This document shows, piece by piece, positions 49,167 through 62,051 of a DNA stretch of 64,000 nt. Each line of letters begins with the position of its first letter. Positions within the stretch are counted from its first letter, which is position 1. The position numbers were made by a program, and so were the translations under genes. Source of the stretch: Sympetrum striolatum (taxonomy: Eukaryota; Arthropoda; Insecta; Odonata; Libellulidae); NCBI GenBank assembly GCA_947579665.1, contig OX388343.1, forward strand, positions 98,399,657-98,463,656, written 5' to 3'. The notes beneath the pieces are model-generated. The model was given only the letters and a program-made list of their open reading frames with translations. It had not been told where the DNA came from and did not search any database.

Positions 49167-52100
49167 TATTTAGCAATATAATGGTTTGAACAATTAATTC
49201 GCAATAATAATTCATGCCTTTTCAGGGATTTTAAACGATGAATAAGTTAGGAAGCCGTGAAGGACTTATCTTTAAAAATTTTTAGTTCTTAACACTTGAC
49301 TATCATCTATTAATTTAACTCTTAGCATATATATGTACACCGCAAAAGGAGCATTTCAAATTTACGACGTGATCTGTTTGACATTTCCGCGTATGAATCT
49401 ATTGAGGATTGCCATAAAAGGAAAATCCCTCTTAATACCCCATTGCTTCGATCTCGTCACCAAAGAATAACTTCCTGTAAGCTAACATTATACTCTCGCA
49501 AACACGGTCATACTGGAATACGGCTGTCTGAGATCGCGAATAGTCATAGAGGTAATTTCAAATGACGGAATGAATTTTGTCTCAATTACTCCATAAATTA
49601 ATCGATTCTGCAAGTTCGGTAAGAACGTGACACGAAAAAAGGAAAGGATCCCACGTTTTAGAGTCGATCGTGATAGCAATCGTCATCGAAGACGATCGTG
49701 GCTGGATTTAAGTCGAATGTCTACGAATTGATATAGTAAGACGATCATTTGACCCTAGGTGAGCATATCGAAGCGAAATATCTCCTTAAATAGATTTCTA
49801 GAGAAACAATCCCCCCCCCCCCTTATTTAAACTCCACTTCCTTTGCATGGCCAAGGGAAGCCACGAGGACAATCATAGGAGAGGAATCTCTTATTGGGCA
49901 GAAGGGGGCAACTGCCATCGCCATACCAAGAGGGGGGCGTGTCTGCGACCATCATAGAGTAAGCATCTCGCGGCATCGTCGGAACGCAGAGGTGCACGCA
50001 TCGGCATGTGCACCATCGCCGAGCGATGAAGCACCACCGAAATCATCCACGCTTTTCATCTATTTCTGGTCCGGATGATTATCCTACACTTGAGGATGTG
50101 GGTAACGAAAACCGCGGTGACGCATCTCTAACACATCACATTCTTGGTATTGTTATCTCGCTGCCTAAGCAAAATGTTTATAGAACGGGGAAAACTTGAA
50201 AAAATACGCATTTTCAACTCCATAAAAAATGCGGTGTATTTCTACTCGGAGACGTATTCGACAATAAACGAAAAAGAGAAAAGTTGGACAGAGACACTAC
50301 TACACAGAAAATGCACCGTCTTTGAACGGATAAGTATCAGAAAAGGTATAAAGTAACCGATTGAATAGCTTATTACTAAAAAAATATGACGAACTATACG
50401 CCATTAATTGTAACGATTACGAAGCAAGAAAATTCGAAAATATCCGTATATACTTTTATTGAAATGTATTTAGTTATTTCTTTCTCAAGTCAAAAAAACG
50501 GGAAAAGTAAGCATCATCGTCCTAAACAGGAACCTTGACAATTTTATTGCCTCTAGTGACGAGTATAATTCATATAAGAACAAAAGGGAATGGAAATTTA
50601 CCTTTAGAGCTTAACGCCAGAGCCGTAGCATCTCTCAGTCAACCATATCAAGAATAGAAATAGCTCAAAACTGATTCCTTTACGATGGAGAGGTATGAAA
50701 TTAAATACGATCACTGCCAACGATAGCTCAAGGCGAAAATCTCCACAGAATAATTTCTTCGTGTCGGAACGACATTTTTCCTAACTCGATGACAGGTCAA
50801 CTTAGGTCTTAAATTTAAAATAATTCAACAGGAAATATGTAAGAGATCACGTAAATATCCAACAGTTTTAATATCTCTGGCTAAAATCGATTCTGCTCAC
50901 TTTTGTAAATTCTATCGCGAATTTAAACCCCGCAAAACACCGATATTTCATTCCCGGTCATCAAATCGTTCGAACTGCTGACGATTAAAATGTAAAAAGA
51001 CAAAGTGGAAGAAAAAATGTGACAGTTGCATGAATATCCAACAGCAATGAACGAAATACGCTCTTTAAGCAATGAAGTTTACCGCGTTGATCGTAATGAT
51101 CAGAAGAAGGCGCAATATGCAGAAACGCTAAGTAATACTGTACACGATAGGATGGCATTACCCACGAACCAGGATATAACCAGTTTCAAGTTTCCAGGCA
51201 CATATTCAGCATCAATAACATCGCATTAACGACTCCTATTCTTTCACGGGCAAACAGTTCCACTTTACATTTGGCGAACATAATCGTAGCATCAATGGCC
51301 ACGGACGAGATCGATACACGATCAAATTATCACCGAATTCTCACTCTGCTTCTCAAGGAAGCTAAAAGTAGCTTTATGAAACGTTCATACATGGATGTGA
51401 ATACAGTTATTTAACTTCGATGTTCCTTCTTCAATGAAAAGATCTGCTTCGAAACTACGATTCTTCCACAGCTCAAACACTTGTTTCGCGAATTCAAAAT
51501 ATCTTGATATACAGAAGGCGTTAACAGTATATTTCAACTGTGGATACAATAAGGACATCGAACCCAGAGACCTTTTGGCTAAAAATTTAACTACGCCAAA
51601 AGGGAATTACCGGTTTGGACAGTTCTACACTGGTTAAGTGCTAAACTGGATCAAACAGCATCTTAAACAATACACATTCCGTCGGTGGAGGGATAACAAG
51701 GCCAATAACTTGACCTTTCATCTGTTGAGCAATAAAAGAACCAAATTAGATCTACAAAGTATTGCCAGCCATACTGTTATTTAAGTTACGTCGCAAGATA
51801 ATACGAAAAGGAGCGAAGAGGTAAAATAAAACAACATAAAATACATTATCTGAATATAAATTAAAAAGTTATACACATATGCATACATGTATTTGCGCCA
51901 ATTATTCAGGAATATCAAGAACGGCAGCAACATAAATGATATTAGCGGGTTTCGAAACTGATGCAGATTAAATTATTTTCCAGCTCTCGAACTGTAGTTG
52001 ACCCAAGAAACAACTGCTGCAAATTTTGATTCTCGAACAAATGTACAGTTTAACGAGTGTAATGCAGCTATATCACCGTGCAGAATTGAGAATGTTGCTG

Positions 52101-55100
52101 AATTTGGTGCATTACCTACACGCGAACGATTACTTCCTTTTGTGCAACAGGAATTAGCAATTTGAGACATTAACACTAAAATAAATAGCCTCAATTGTAA
52201 CCAAGAACGATATCATCGATTTACATGTAACGCCCACCACAATTGAATGACTGAATAACGATGATATTTTACTCCCACATCGAACAATGTAGCAACGATA
52301 AATTATACAATATAGTTTAATTTTACGGGACATAACGTAAGCATAAAATAGTTATTTTACGCGCTGCAGCTGTTAATATCGAAATTCGACGGTGGGATCG
52401 GTGTATTTCCGAACGGCCGCGACAGAGGGCTCATCGATTCGTCTGCGGCGACTTCGTTATCTCACATCTCACAATTGGAAACCCAAACAAACGGGAGAAA
52501 AATACCAATGTGTGTATAAATGTCGGAGGTGATTGGCACCAACTCGGACCCAATATTTTGTGATACGCTGACGTCAATTGGGCGTCGAAAAACAACTGCA
52601 ACGTAGTAATGCGTTGGGTAAATCCGATGATTATTTTTACTCGAGACTCCTTCGGCACGTGTCTCGCAGTGGTTAGCGTGACGAGAGAAACGTCTTCGTT
52701 CGACCTCGCGGTACGAGATGTTTAAATCGATAGACAATAAAAAAGATACAACAAGGTCCGAAGATCTGTATGTAAAATATGGCACTTCCTGAATCATTCG
52801 GACATTCATTTACCTCCACAGTGCGAATGCGTCATTCACTTTCACTAAGGGAGTAAATCGTAAAGAGTGGCGTATCCTTCAAACGACCGACGATCACGAG
52901 GGCACGGTAAGAAGGATCGCCGCAAAACACTGACGTATGCAAATGCTAACCTTCCGAGAGCAGGAGTGGGGGACGACCAATGAAGAACATCCAAGAATGG
53001 CAAATTATCATCGTGTAGAATAAAAAATTAACTAGTAATAAACGCTAAAAGATTACATTGCTAAAACAGGGGATAAGGCTCGAAAAAACTTTGGCTCAAA
53101 AGTTCAAAAATACGCCGTTTATGAGAAGCAGTTCTTCCTAAATGTGGATAAATATTTAACCGAATTATAACTATAAAAATATTATACGACTCAAGAAACA
53201 ACTAAGAAATGATGAAGAATCATTTGAAAGATTGATTCCCTAATCGTCCTACTCCAGACAATATTCCTCTATGTGTAACAATAAACTTTCCAGCATTTCA
53301 ACCCTCACAGACGGCATGATTTTTATTGTTTTTTTCTTCTCTTAAACCGGCGAGGGGCGTGGAGTGTCGGTGCGATTTATAACAACCGAGTGAGAAGTCA
53401 ATATCGTCTGGCGGGGTGACCACCCATCGTTACTTTCGCAGATCCTTCACTTACCTTTCGGAGGAACGACCTCTGGTACGTTCGAGTTATTTCGAGATGA
53501 TTCTTGAAATTTGGGTTATCCATGAAAACATTATTCTCCTCTACATTATTATTATATTCAATTAAATTCACGAGACGAAGAAATAGACATATAGAAATAG
53601 GTCACGGCAACATGAATAATGAAAAAATATAGAAGGAAATCTCTTCGTCGACGATTAATCATTTTCCTAGCGAAAGTTTTTAGTGAGAAAAGCAAAACGA
53701 ACCAGACAGACTTCACGATATTTTAGCAGTTAACTGTGAAATAATTAAGACATTTTACAACAGCAGTGTGTGCCGCCAGGAGAATGGCACTATTTAGACA
53801 CGCCGAATAATCACAGTTAAATTTCGCCTTCTTAAGTATTAGCAGCTACTAACACATTAGAATTAACGATAAATCACTGTTAATTCTCAACCTCTTTTAG
53901 CGAATACATAATATCTTCCCATTCAAAATTATCGACGCTGCCGATGAACTGGAACTATATGATCGAACAGTCTTTCTGGAAATATAAAACGGCTAATCCC
54001 GTGAACTAAGAGCAAAAATGTCGCTTTGATCACAGATTTAGAATAACGAAACTATGACAACATTCCGATTAATCCCTCTTAAAAGCTATCGGAGCATTAT
54101 TATTTAAATAATTCACAATGTAAGAGAAACTTCAGTCACACTGCCATTCACGGCCCATAAAAATAAATTAAGAAGACGCCTTGGCAAAGCACGATGCAAA
54201 ATAACGTATATTAATCGCGGGTTGATTATAACACAATTTAAATGCCGTTGACTTGTCTACAACAGAAATCCCATGCTTGCCTTTTCATCAACTTTATCGT
54301 TAAATATTTACCTCAATATTAAGTGCGACCCAATTGGCCCGCAAAATATTATAAAATTAAACAACAGGAACTGCATTCAGGCTGAAGAAAAACAAACGCA
54401 CTCTGACGAAGACAAAACGATGACATTAATTTTGGGAAGGAAACACTTATCAGCTGATGGGCGTAATGGAAGCACCACAAGTTCAACGCATACATTTCTC
54501 ATCAGTGGAGATTAGCGAGACTTTCTACCTGAATTTAGAACTCAATGTTCAATGTCTTGACGGGCAGAAATAGAACTACCGAATTTCTGCAGCAAATGTA
54601 AGGATAACAATCTAGATCATTGAGAGCCCAAGAAGTTGCTAATAACCAAAAGAAAACGCCCTCAATAAAATTCAGAAAACAGCATAGCCAGTTTAAATAT
54701 GATTCTAGCCAATATCTTAATGATATACCCGGAATTCATAACGAGCGATAGCAAAATTAATTCAGGCTTGTCAGATTTTCGGGCCGAAAAGAGAACTTGT
54801 CTAACAAACTTACATATTAGTATTGTAAGAAAACCCATTTGAATGATTACATAAAAGTAGAAAACAACTTATCTTTTCTGTAATAAACATTTCTTATCTG
54901 TCAAATGAAAGCCGTATACTTTTTGCTAATGTTTAATAAACTAGTGCAAACAGAGCCCGATATATTCAAGGAACGAAGCTAGCTAATTCTCACACAAGAT
55001 GATAGAGAGCAGAGAACAAGTAGCTTTATTTCGATGCCCTTTATCTGCTTCGTTCATCACTCTTATAATTCAAACATCACAGTGACCAAATCAGGAATAA

Positions 55101-55390
55101 AATCCGCTACAGGAATTGTATACAGTAGGACACCACGTGACATATTTTGAATGGAGTAGCATTCCACCGAAGACGTGCGTACAAGAGAGATAAGGCGACA
55201 GAGAAACAAACAACAAACAAACTTAAAGCAGTGTATCTCTGGTTAGAGTGCCACACCTAAGGGTTCATCTAGAAGGTGTAGTTGTGAGGGGAACGTGAGA
55301 AGGTGCAGCACAAAAATCAAACCTCAAAAACAAACGATACAACACAAAGAAACGAGTTGGAGGCGGAGTCCATGTGTGTGGACCTCCTAC
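49167..55390. other. 6.2 kb non-coding DNA with CpG-rich islets
   Basis: Islets lie at 49480-50120 and 52380-52960; the latter carries a perfect CRE palindrome. A run of 12 C's occurs at 49811-49822. Open frames reach 115 codons (52462-52809, minus) but have no domain and overlap others on the same strand. The stretch at 53-55.3 kb is AT-rich. The part next to 55390 would be the intron downstream of the candidate exon. Confidence 0.45.
52569..52576. promoter_or_regulatory. Perfect CRE/ATF palindrome TGACGTCA
   Basis: An exact palindrome followed by ATTGG, whose reverse complement CCAAT is an NF-Y core. It lies in a CpG-rich islet. The function is inferred. Confidence 0.35.
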
Positions 55391-55630
55391 CTGATGAATT
55401 TGTCCGCCTCGGCAAACGCAGGCAGTGGAGATGCTGGCCTGGCCGGGGGCTGCTGCGGTGGCTGCGCCGGAGGCGGCCCCGGGGGCGGCGGGTTATTAGA
55501 GGTTGCGATCATTGGGGCGGATGGGGAAGAAGTGGTCGGGGGCGGGGCGGGGGTGGGGACGGCGGTGGAGGCGGAGGAAGAGGAGGCAGACGATGAAGAG
55601 GAGGCGAGTGCTCGCGCCAGACCCATGAAA
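55391..55630 (-). CDS. Candidate internal coding exon, Ser/Ala/Pro-rich, 240 bp
   Basis: On the minus strand the sequence enters through a pyrimidine tract ending TTTCTCTCAG (acceptor AG at 55632-55631). It leaves through TTCATCAG|GTAGGA, a strong donor with GT at 55390-55389. The exon has one leading base, 79 codons and two trailing bases, so its length is a multiple of three and it could be skipped without shifting frame. The peptide starts FMGLARALASS. It continues as a Ser/Ala run, a Pro/Ala/Gln-rich middle with PPPPGPPPAQPPQQPP, and a more ordered end, LPAFAEADKFI plus a split codon. The ATG at its second codon could instead be a translation start just after a 5' UTR intron. Codon third positions are strongly GC-rich, unlike the AT-rich surroundings. 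Low-complexity tracts of this sort are common in transcription factors and RNA-binding proteins. I do not recognise the gene, and no partner exon is identifiable in the window. TGG or CCG repeat slippage is a possible non-coding explanation. Confidence 0.6.
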
Positions 55631-58383
55631 CTGAGAGAAAGAGAGATAGAAGGAAATCCCAAAGTTGTGAGAGGGTTCTTTTCACATTCTTCGGGTAATC
55701 AATCAAAAACACTAGCTAACAGTGTCGCTTCTACTTGGGTTCATAAAAGGAGCAATAAATACATGTTTTACCGCCGACGTCGAATACATCATTTGCTGGT
55801 ATTGAGGCGAAGGTTTCTCTCGAGAGCTCCTTCGCGGTGCATGGCAAAACATGCGTGCGATGCAAAAGTGCGGAGCGAATGGCAAATACATCAACGAGCA
55901 GCGGTAGCAACAACGTCCATTCGAGAAAGCGCAAACAAGATGGCTAGCATGCAAAAAACATTTTTTCCTTACTATCGTAACTTAAAAATAGTGTGACCTG
56001 GAAGGAGAAAGCATCGCCATAAACAAGCGAAGTGTTATACAACATTGCTACGTATGCTTGGGTAAGGATAAAAAGGCAAAAGTATTGTCCACATACTCTA
56101 AGATCAAAAGTGAGATCCACGAGCGAGATTGGGCGACATTCTGGAGCTGCACATTCCTTTTTGGTTCTCACCAATAAGCGAATTCTTTCGTAGAATTTCG
56201 TACTACGCATTTTAGCTAATTGTATCAGCGCTTGCTTTTCTTACAGATTCCAAAGACGCATTTACGTCGACAATGCACCTCTGACAGTATTCCGATGATG
56301 GACGCTTAAATTCGGCGTGCTTTCTAAATGCAGAGTTCAGAGAACAAAACGCGCAAGTGTAATTGCAGGTTACAACATAGCAAAATGTTGGAACTAAAAA
56401 AAACTAAAGCAATGGTCTACTTAAGTTTGTTTTACTTCCTCGAGTTTAAAAATTAACGATAGCATTGCTATTAACTAAAAATGAAAAGTACCACAGCGTT
56501 CTAAGGATACGTAAAAATTAAAGATTTGTATGCCGCGAATAAAAATACATATTAGAGTAAATTCCCTCTAAGAAATATTTGAAAATGGTATAAAAATTAT
56601 ACGGGGCAATTAAAATACCTAATTTATTAAATACACTACGCTTTACTTTCTAAACGTATTACGGAAAACCATTCCATACCAAAAGGAGAAAATAATTCTA
56701 CACTGTAAGTTATTGATTCAAACATTATAACTAGCGTAAATGAATATAAACCGTTCTCCTTCATAAAAGTTATCAACAATAACACAAAAGAAAAATAATA
56801 AATAGTAAAACACAATAAAAACTTTTCATATCTTGCAATGTTATTTCTACCGAATCAACATGCCGGAAAACTAAGAAAAAGGTGGTAAAATTAGCTTACA
56901 ATTAGTACAAAAATTAAAATTAGTCAAAAGAGAAAAGAGAAAAACAAGCGATGACAATATCGGTGCTCGGTTAGGGACTACTCAAAAAGACCAAATTCTT
57001 CTCTAAGTTCAAAGGTAAAAGAACTCGAGAGCGTGCATTAATTAAGCAAATGGTGCGATCTCCTAGGAGACGGGGGTATCCAGCTATATTGGTCGATCAT
57101 CCCACACTGACCCCTTAAGAACCTCCGCAGTGAAAAGCCCGCAGCACGTAGTCCACCTCTCGCCCCCAATTTTCCTCCCTTCGCCAAAGAAAGAAAGCCA
57201 TTACCTTAGAACTCGGACGCATACCTTAGGTAATGGCTTATTGGATTGACGGACAAATTAATTCCCATAAAAATCGATGTCAAACAGATTTACGACCATT
57301 TCCGTCGATATCGTGCACATATTCGAGTCGGGCATTGCTCAACCATTTTCCGCATTTCGACGACGCAACTTGAATGATTGATGGGAGTGGACAAAAGGGG
57401 GTAAATTTGACGAGGATGGTATGGATTCCCACGGAATAGATAGGGAAATATGAAAGAGTCGTTTTTTTCCGATCGACCAGGTTCCGAGAAATCCCTACCA
57501 AGTGGACGGAGAGTATCGCTCAGGGCGAAGTAATTTCACGACGCCTCCGACGTCACGAGGAAAACAAGCGAATTGAAAAGGTCTCCGTTTTGAAATCCCT
57601 TTTACAGGAAACTAGGGGCAGTTCTAATCCTTCCCGAGAAACCCTTCCACGCTTGAGATGGAAATTGGCAGCTCCGAACAGATGATCAACGTTTAAGAGA
57701 TGTCAATGAGGGTTCACTGCAATTACCTACTTTCACCATTTCCTGTTAACCCTTTCACTCTCGCTAGCTCATTTTAAAGGTTTTTCCATCCGACGAGTCA
57801 GGAAACCGTTTCCAACCGAGGTGAGGTTCTTTCCCCGTTATTGCAGCAATACTCTGCACACGTAGGCTATTGACTTCTTTTCTCGGATTAAAATCGATAA
57901 CGGCATCGTCGGAATACATGGAACGACGGCACCGGATGAATGACTTTAAATCCGTTTCATAGGAATTGGTCTTCCTCCATCTTAGACGAGCTGTGCCACG
58001 CAACATGGACATTTCCGACGCAGATTGGAAAACTGAATTACTGACTCATTTCCAAATTATTTAACATCATGAAGAGATGGAACTGTTACTCATTTTCTTC
58101 GAAGGCGTTTTAATGGGCAAACGTCTTCCGGTGACAGTTCCAGAGAACTACAAAACGGACGACAAACTACATCAAGGACATTCTCAGTAATGCCGACATT
58201 TGTCCTTTGAATGCGCAATGAAAATGATTTCTTGTAAAAATGAAATTTATATGATTTATTCTGTTATTTCATACATAAGAATTTCAAATTAGGTGAACCA
58301 CTGCCTTTCCTCGTAAGCTGTGAGGTCAAGATAATACAAGCGCATAAACATTTAAGGCCAATAAAATCGAAGGACTGCTAAGG
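55631..58383. other. Non-coding DNA, probable intron plus CpG-rich islet
   Basis: Immediately right of the candidate exon is the pyrimidine tract of its acceptor (55631-55655). From 56200 to 56950 the DNA is AT-rich. From 57000 to 58160 it is GC- and CpG-richer, including CTCCGACGTCACGAGG. The 82-codon minus frame 57764-58012 is hydrophilic but starts from an uncertain codon and has no known domain or clear splice pair. No TE was found. Confidence 0.4.
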
Positions 58384-59173
58384 AAAAAATCTGATGTGGC
58401 CAGCACATGACTTTCTCCATATATAAGATGTAAATATTTATCTACGACAGAATTTTCGAGCTCTAGATTCAATCTAAACTTGGAAGATTTATACAAATAC
58501 ATTTTATGTAATTTTTGTAGATAACTGTATATACCTACATATCAGATTAATGGAGGAATTTTGCAAAAACGGAAAGGAGCTTCAAATAATAAAGCTCGAC
58601 TTCCGGTAAACCGATTTACTACAAAAACTAATCAACTCTAACGACATCAACCAAAGTGCTATATATGAAATTTGGTGTTGATACGGCAAATAGTTTACAT
58701 ATTAGAGCGCCCACAAAGTACATAATCAGCAACTTCCGGTTAATCAGTATTTCACAAATAACTCCTAAACAATTAGTGATACAAAAATATGTTTCATACA
58801 AAAGTTATAGTAAAATATATTTTCTATAACTTAATAATAGTATATACCTAAATATCATATTTATGGAGATATTTTGCAAAAACGGAAATTTGCTTAGAAG
58901 AATAAAGCTCAACTTTCGGTAAACCGATTAACTCAAAAAACTAATCAACTCTGACAGCACCCACCACAGTGCTATATATAAGGTTTGGTATTGATGCAAC
59001 TAATAGTTTTCACGTTAGAGCGCCCGCAAGCACACGCACACATACACTCAGACATCATTCCGAAAATGGTCAAGACGTATTCCCCAAAACATGTATTTCC
59101 GTTGAAATCTCGAAGTCGATTTTTTTATGAAAACAATACTTTCTCTATACAACGTATATGGAGAAAGTAAAAA
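58384..59173 (+). repeat. Dispersed repeat family R1, copy A (longest)
   Basis: It begins AAAAAATCTGATGTGGCC followed by ACATGACTTTCTCCATATAT, and ends in the hairpin ACTTTCTC ... GGAGAAAGT plus A's, as in the copies at 1.6 and 6.3 kb. The interior is a tandem pair of monomers: CTTCCGGTAAACCGATT / CTTTCGGTAAACCGATT and GTGCTATATAT / AGAGCGCCC each occur twice, about 300 bp apart. It is more diverged from B and C than they are from each other. A CA-rich tract near 59030 precedes the end. Confidence 0.75.
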
Positions 59174-61023
59174 GGGCTGAAAATACTGCAATTATCTCGC
59201 TAATCACGAATTTATCAATATAAAAAGAATGATTTCCGTACTGGGTTTCCTAGTCTCACCCGACTGGTTGAATCAAACAATATCTTGACAAGGTTACAGA
59301 CGTAAATCTACTGAAGCGAAGATTTCATTTATTTCCAACTTTCATGTTCAAGAAAAAGAAAAGTTACGAAGACTGATAAAACGAGCGACGAAGATCATTG
59401 ATTACACTTCCTGGAAATGTTATTAGATCACAGATCCTCCTCATTCCGCATGCATGAATGGGTCAATGGGCGATATTCGGCCGGACGACTAAAATAAACG
59501 AGCCGCGATATTTAATCGATTCCGTGGTCTCGATCGAACACATGCGTTCCACTTCCTGTTTGAAAAACAAGAGGACTTAATTAAGTTCACTTTGTGTTTA
59601 GTTTGAATTGGAAAACACGTGCGTCGAGCAGAAAACAATTACTCTTACGAGGGGATAGGAAAGGAATGGAGTGAATCTTAGAGACCCAAATGTCGAGTAT
59701 TGAGAGTGTGTGAGAAATATCAGGGGACTACGATTGTATGTCCTGTCTTTTCCGGAGGTAACACTCGTACAATTGCTGAGCAACGAAGCTCGACATGAGC
59801 ACGAAAGAAAGGAAAATCTATTTCCTTGTAAATGACACGCGTGCCAACGGAGATCGAAGGAGGGTTTCGATTCAGCTCTCAGCACCACAATAGCGAGATG
59901 AAACGATCGACAGTTCACATATTCGTAAAACAACTCACCCAATATTCCTTATGCTCAACTGCGGTAGGCTCTTCCGTTTAAACTGTTCTAAATAATGAAG
60001 TCGATCAAATCTGTATTTTGGCAATGAAACAAAAATCTTCGATTGAAACGTATATTCGACCGAAAATTTCGTATAATCCACGCGGGAGCAATATTTTTTA
60101 TTTGGTACACACGAGCAAAGGTTTTAATTACTTTAGATGAAAATGTTACGCAAAAATTTTATCGGAGATCAAACATTCAAAAGCATTTCTTCTTGATTTA
60201 CGATTATATAATCCCTGTCAAATGTTTCTCCGAACTGAAAACGTCTATATGAAAATATAGATATGAGAACGCAAAATTAGTTCAAAGGTACATAAAATAC
60301 AAATACGTCGACTCATATGCTTACGTCATCTGCGTACAGCAAAATGTGTTATATTACTCATTTATAAGCGTAGCCGCAAGGGTCTCTTTAGGCTTCGTGA
60401 TCAATAAATCTTTGTTGGGTTGGAATGGGCGGTATAAAACATGTTGAGTAAGGAGCGGAGGCGATTCGGAGAAACGTATCAGTAAGCGACGACGGGCTGT
60501 CTACGAAATGAGAGTGTTGAACAATTGTACGCAAAGGTCAGAAAACGATGGCAACAACCAATGAGCGACTGCGCTTTCTTCGAAATCAGGTTAAACGAAC
60601 GAATCCATGCCGAGGGGGCTGTTATGGCGCGATTTTCCTCAATCTCCCGACCCCATACCAATCCATCGAAGACGGTCATTACGTGTCGAAATCACCTATT
60701 TCGTGACAGAGGAGAACTGGTTACAGCAGGAAAATTAACGGAGGAGCACGTGTTTTGAAATGGATGAAAACATTGGCGAGGAACGAGGAGGAAAAATGCC
60801 CCTTTCATTTCTCAGTCCTTCCTCAATCATAAATTGTGTTCCCTGGAAATGAGCAGGAAGGATTCGGAGGAACACCTAAAGCCAGATCAGATTCTGGAAA
60901 TGCGCTTCATGAAGGAAGAAACTTCGTGTTATCTGATACGATTTAGTCCTTTGAGTCATCGATTCACGCAACAATGAGCGACGATCAACGCAAATTGTTG
61001 ATTTTTCCTTGCTTCTTGTCATA
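59174..61023. other. Non-coding DNA with CpG-rich islets
   Basis: GC-richer islets lie at 59400-59940 and 60420-60900. The second contains a TATAAAA (60433-60439) in a GGGCGGTATAAAA context and a CCAAT-type box near 60560. No Inr sits at the usual 30-bp distance and no gene follows, so I do not call a promoter. Frames of 114 and 77 codons here have no recognisable domain. A TTACGTCA CRE variant lies near 60320. Confidence 0.4.
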
Positions 61024-61094
61024 TCGTCAACTGTAATTGGCCTCGTGATGTTTGTTGATACTTACTGATAAATAAATAAGATAAATAAATAAAA
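61024..61094 (+). repeat. LINE-like 3' end with TAAA tail (family T2, copy 2)
   Basis: It matches the copy at 49099-49166 (TCGTCAACTGTAATTGGCCT, CGTGATGT), followed by ATAAATAAATAAGATAAATAAATAAAA. It is in the same orientation with the same style of simple tail. It is interpreted as a 3' terminus of a jockey- or I-like LINE, without any ORF remaining. Confidence 0.65.
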
Positions 61095-61160
61095 ATATTA
61101 ACCAAACGATTGGCAGTGGCTAGAAACTAAACGTTCCGGGGGCAGAGCAAATGTAGTTAT

Positions 61161-61221
61161 TGCAGAGTATTGCACAGAGCAAATGCAGAGTATTGCACAG
61201 AGCAAATGCAGAGTATTGCAC
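61161..61221. repeat. Short tandem repeat, 23-bp unit, 2.7 copies
   Basis: The unit is TGCAGAGTATTGCACAGAGC plus AAA. Copies lie at 61161-61183 and 61184-61206, with a partial copy at 61207-61221; they are identical to one another. A further AGAGCAAATG lies just upstream (61144-61153). It is a local minisatellite with no obvious function. Confidence 0.9.
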
Positions 61222-62051
61222 TTTCTAGAACTAGAATTTCGCTTTCTTAAGAGATAAAGAGAAATTTATTCAGCCGATCTCTCCTTAAACAATCCAATTC
61301 AAGAAATGATGAAAGATAATCAAATGTCTACGAACACTGAGCTGCATCTTGCTTGAATTTGATGAACTTTGATGAGTTTGAGCCTGAACCTGTAATCTTT
61401 CGCGAACATAAAAAACTCAAAATTATGTTTACCGCTTCATTGGGTGGTAAGACTGTATAAAAAACTTAAGTGTTCAAAGCAGCCATCGAGGTTCAGCACG
61501 AAAAATGACAGCAAGACGGTCATTTATATTTATGATCTAACTGGCCGACTACAATGAGATGACAGAATAGGCAAACCTTAACATCATACGGATCAGATAT
61601 AGACAGACGGCCAATCAAAACCTCTCCTCAGAATTTCACACATAATTAGAAACTTAAACATTCCTTCTGCATCGAACACTCATACTCGCGCGTCCAATGG
61701 GAATCGTTCGGAATAGAAGTTGAGTGTAGCGCGATTCCTTCGGTCACACAAAGACCAATAAACGATTCCCATCTTTGCTACCTGTTGTAATCGAACCCGA
61801 GCGAGAAATTTGGTGTAATCACGTGACAAAGGGAAACACCGTTTTGCAAAAGGAAGTGCTGAGAAGTTCGGTTGATTTATTTTATATTTATCAGGTCCTC
61901 ATCATAAAAAAATATTTCCATTCGTATTTATTGATTTAGCATTTGTAATTAACTGATAAATTTTTCATATGTCATTTTCGAAATAATTTTAATTATTTGA
62001 ATGTTCTATTTTATTTTATTATTGTGTAATTTCGTCTGAATGTTATATCTT
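61222..62051. other. Non-coding DNA, nothing recognised
   Basis: Moderately AT-rich unique DNA that becomes T-rich towards the repeat starting at about 62052. The repeat's true left boundary may lie within 61900-62052, where only the 62-kb copy is T-rich. No gene is visible. Confidence 0.45.

Noticed and set aside
49811..49822. Run of 12 C residues
   Set aside because: A simple homopolymer; length may be an assembly or sequencing artefact.
57764..58012. 82-codon hydrophilic minus frame
   Set aside because: It has protein-like composition but no known motif, an uncertain start and no paired splice sites.
60433..60439. TATAAAA with upstream GGGCGG as a core promoter
   Set aside because: No initiator at the expected spacing and no coding exon downstream; such heptamers occur by chance in AT-rich DNA.
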